A stretch of 6,671 bases of DNA from Candidatus Aminicenantota bacterium (GTDB lineage Bacteria; Acidobacteriota; Aminicenantia; Aminicenantales; Aminicenantaceae), in assembly GCA_030614645.1 (NCBI GenBank), contig JAUWTR010000098.1, forward strand, positions 1-6,671, read 5' to 3'. The notes beneath the pieces were generated by a model. The model saw nothing but the letters and a program-made list of their open reading frames with translations, was not told the origin of the DNA and did not search any database. The translations under genes and the position numbers were made by a program. Below are positions 5,729 through 6,671 of the stretch, piece after piece (within the stretch, counting starts at the first letter, position 1; each line of letters starts with the position of its first letter).

Positions 5729-6671
5729 TTAACTCCCATACTCTCTCTGGGATAATTCATATAAATGTCTATTAATATCCATTATCTTCTTTTGTATAGA
5801 AGGAATTTTATCAAGCTCTTTCCTTTTTATCAGACTTGGAATCTGAGATTTTAACCTTGTTAATTGATTTGTCAAGGAAATTTGTCTGAGAGAACTAAGG
5901 CAGTCGCGTGCCTCTTCAATTGTAGGGGGATTGCTTTCCTCGAGTAAAACTTCTGAAAGGAAACTGAGCAGAGCAGGTTCGATCTTTTTTTTGAATTTAA
6001 AAAAATCCGGAGTTTTGCCGTTTTGAAAATAATCTTGAAAGGTAGTGAAGATAGGTTCACTTTTTATCCCCTGTAAGTCAGCAGGGCTTATTTCTTTAAA
6101 TAGAGAAGATGCAATCTGGCTGTCTGTGAAAATAATTTGCAAAAGTCTTTTTTCTGCGGTTAGAAATGAATTTTGGACCACCTGTTTTTCCTCTGAAGGT
6201 TTATATTTGGCAGTTGCCCGCAATAGATTTTCGTCAATACCAAGGTATTCCCCTATCTGTTTGATATATTCGCTGCCTAAGATCACATCCGGAATGTTTT
6301 CTATTTCCTTGATTATTTCCCGGACAATTTTTACTTTTTCTTCCGGAATATCTTTTCTGTATTCTTTAAGTTGCATATCTATAAGAAATTTTAAGCCCGT
6401 AATGCTGTTTTTTGCCAGAGAAAGGAATTTTTCTGCCCCGTTTTTTGTTATAAAACTGTCAGGATCATGACCTTGGGGAAGAACCATGATTTTAATTTGA
6501 AGGCCTTTTTTGAGTCCTAATGAAATGGCTCGCCTTGCTGCCTTTTCCCCGGCAATATCACCGTCATAACAGATGATCAATCTGGGAGCAAAACGTAAAG
6601 CAAGGGCTGTCTGGTTAGCGGTCAGGCTTGTCCCTAAGGAAGCTGCTGTATTAGTGATCCCGGATTGGAAC
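5729..6671 (-). CDS. dnaG: DNA primase, C-terminal part (5' end outside window)
   Basis: DnaG makes the short RNA primers for leading- and lagging-strand synthesis at the fork and binds replicative helicase DnaB. The frame is open to the right edge, and its first visible residues ([17 protein letters not shown], then [18 protein letters not shown]) are typical TOPRIM-domain sequence, so the zinc-binding domain and N-terminal part of the polymerase core lie outside. About 313 residues are seen. DGD at 6565-6557 is the metal-binding DxD pair of the TOPRIM fold, and GHDPDSFI (about 6472-6449) is another conserved primase motif. The final 140 or so residues are poorly conserved and helical, as expected of the DnaB-interacting C-terminal domain. 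A TTG at 6580 is an internal leucine, not a start. Its stop is 2 nt before rpoD, indicating an operon; the operon promoter is not in view. Confidence 0.96.
   Translation of the reverse strand, partial: FQSGITNTAASLGTSLTANQTALALRFAPRLIICYDGDIAGEKAARRAISLGLKKGLQIKIMVLPQGHDPDSFITKNGAEKFLSLAKNSITGLKFLIDMQLKEYRKDIPEEKVKIVREIIKEIENIPDVILGSEYIKQIGEYLGIDENLLRATAKYKPSEEKQVVQNSFLTAEKRLLQIIFTDSQIASSLFKEISPADLQGIKSEPIFTTFQDYFQNGKTPDFFKFKKKIEPALLSFLSEVLLEESNPPTIEEARDCLSSLRQISLTNQLTRLKSQIPSLIKRKELDKIPSIQKKIMDINRHLYELSQREYGS
5733..5737 (-). promoter_or_regulatory. Ribosome binding site of rpoD inside the dnaG 3' end
   Basis: GGGAG on the minus strand lies within the last dnaG codons (Gly-Ser), 6 nt before the TTG start at 5726-5724. 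It supports the TTG as the true rpoD start. With only 2 nt between the dnaG stop and this TTG, translational coupling or reinitiation is likely. Confidence 0.75.

Noticed and set aside
6045..6470. 141-codon plus-strand open frame opposite dnaG
   Set aside because: It is antisense to the dnaG frame, which carries recognisable primase motifs; its composition looks like reverse-complemented helical coding sequence.
1..6671. Mobile elements, CRISPR arrays, toxin-antitoxin pairs or defence genes
   Set aside because: Coding density is high and every gene belongs to a common bacterial family; no arrays of direct repeats, terminal inverted repeats, transposase or integrase signatures were seen.

Overview
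The window is a compact, moderately AT-rich bacterial housekeeping region. It holds four protein-coding genes plus one lipid-metabolism gene's worth of neighbours: gyrA, an acyl-CoA ligase, a zinc-ribbon gene, rpoD and dnaG, with one tRNA gene. Both ends cut through a gene. GyrA, a group 1 sigma factor and a bacterial primase place it firmly in Bacteria. The tRNA has no encoded CCA, and two start codons are non-ATG (TTG for rpoD, probably GTG for the zinc-ribbon gene). I cannot name a phylum from the sequence alone; an uncultured, deep-branching lineage is possible but unproven.

Left half, + strand: the 3' part of gyrA (DNA gyrase subunit A, C-terminal coil plus all six DNA-wrapping blades), then about 120 bp of spacer with a plausible sigma-70 promoter, then a complete AMP-forming long-chain acyl-CoA ligase. 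That gene ends 9 bp from the convergent gene on the other strand.

Right half, - strand, read from high to low coordinates: the C-terminal part of dnaG (primase), rpoD (primary sigma factor) beginning 2 nt after it, a tRNA with anticodon CAU, and a coiled-coil C4 zinc-ribbon protein. dnaG-rpoD is a widely conserved pairing of replication and transcription initiation. The short gap after rpoD holds a near-consensus promoter with an extended -10, aimed at the tRNA with almost no leader. A run of seven T follows the tRNA, then the ribosome binding site of the zinc-ribbon gene, so the tRNA and that mRNA may share a transcript.

The sigma factor keeps the region 2.4 and 4.2 residues that read TATAAT and TTGACA, which agrees with the two promoters proposed here. 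There is no gene-free stretch over 300 bases, and I saw no mobile element, CRISPR array or clearly novel system. The points most worth checking are the tRNA's identity and its C27-U43 mismatch, its near-leaderless promoter, and the tRNA/zinc-ribbon transcript.
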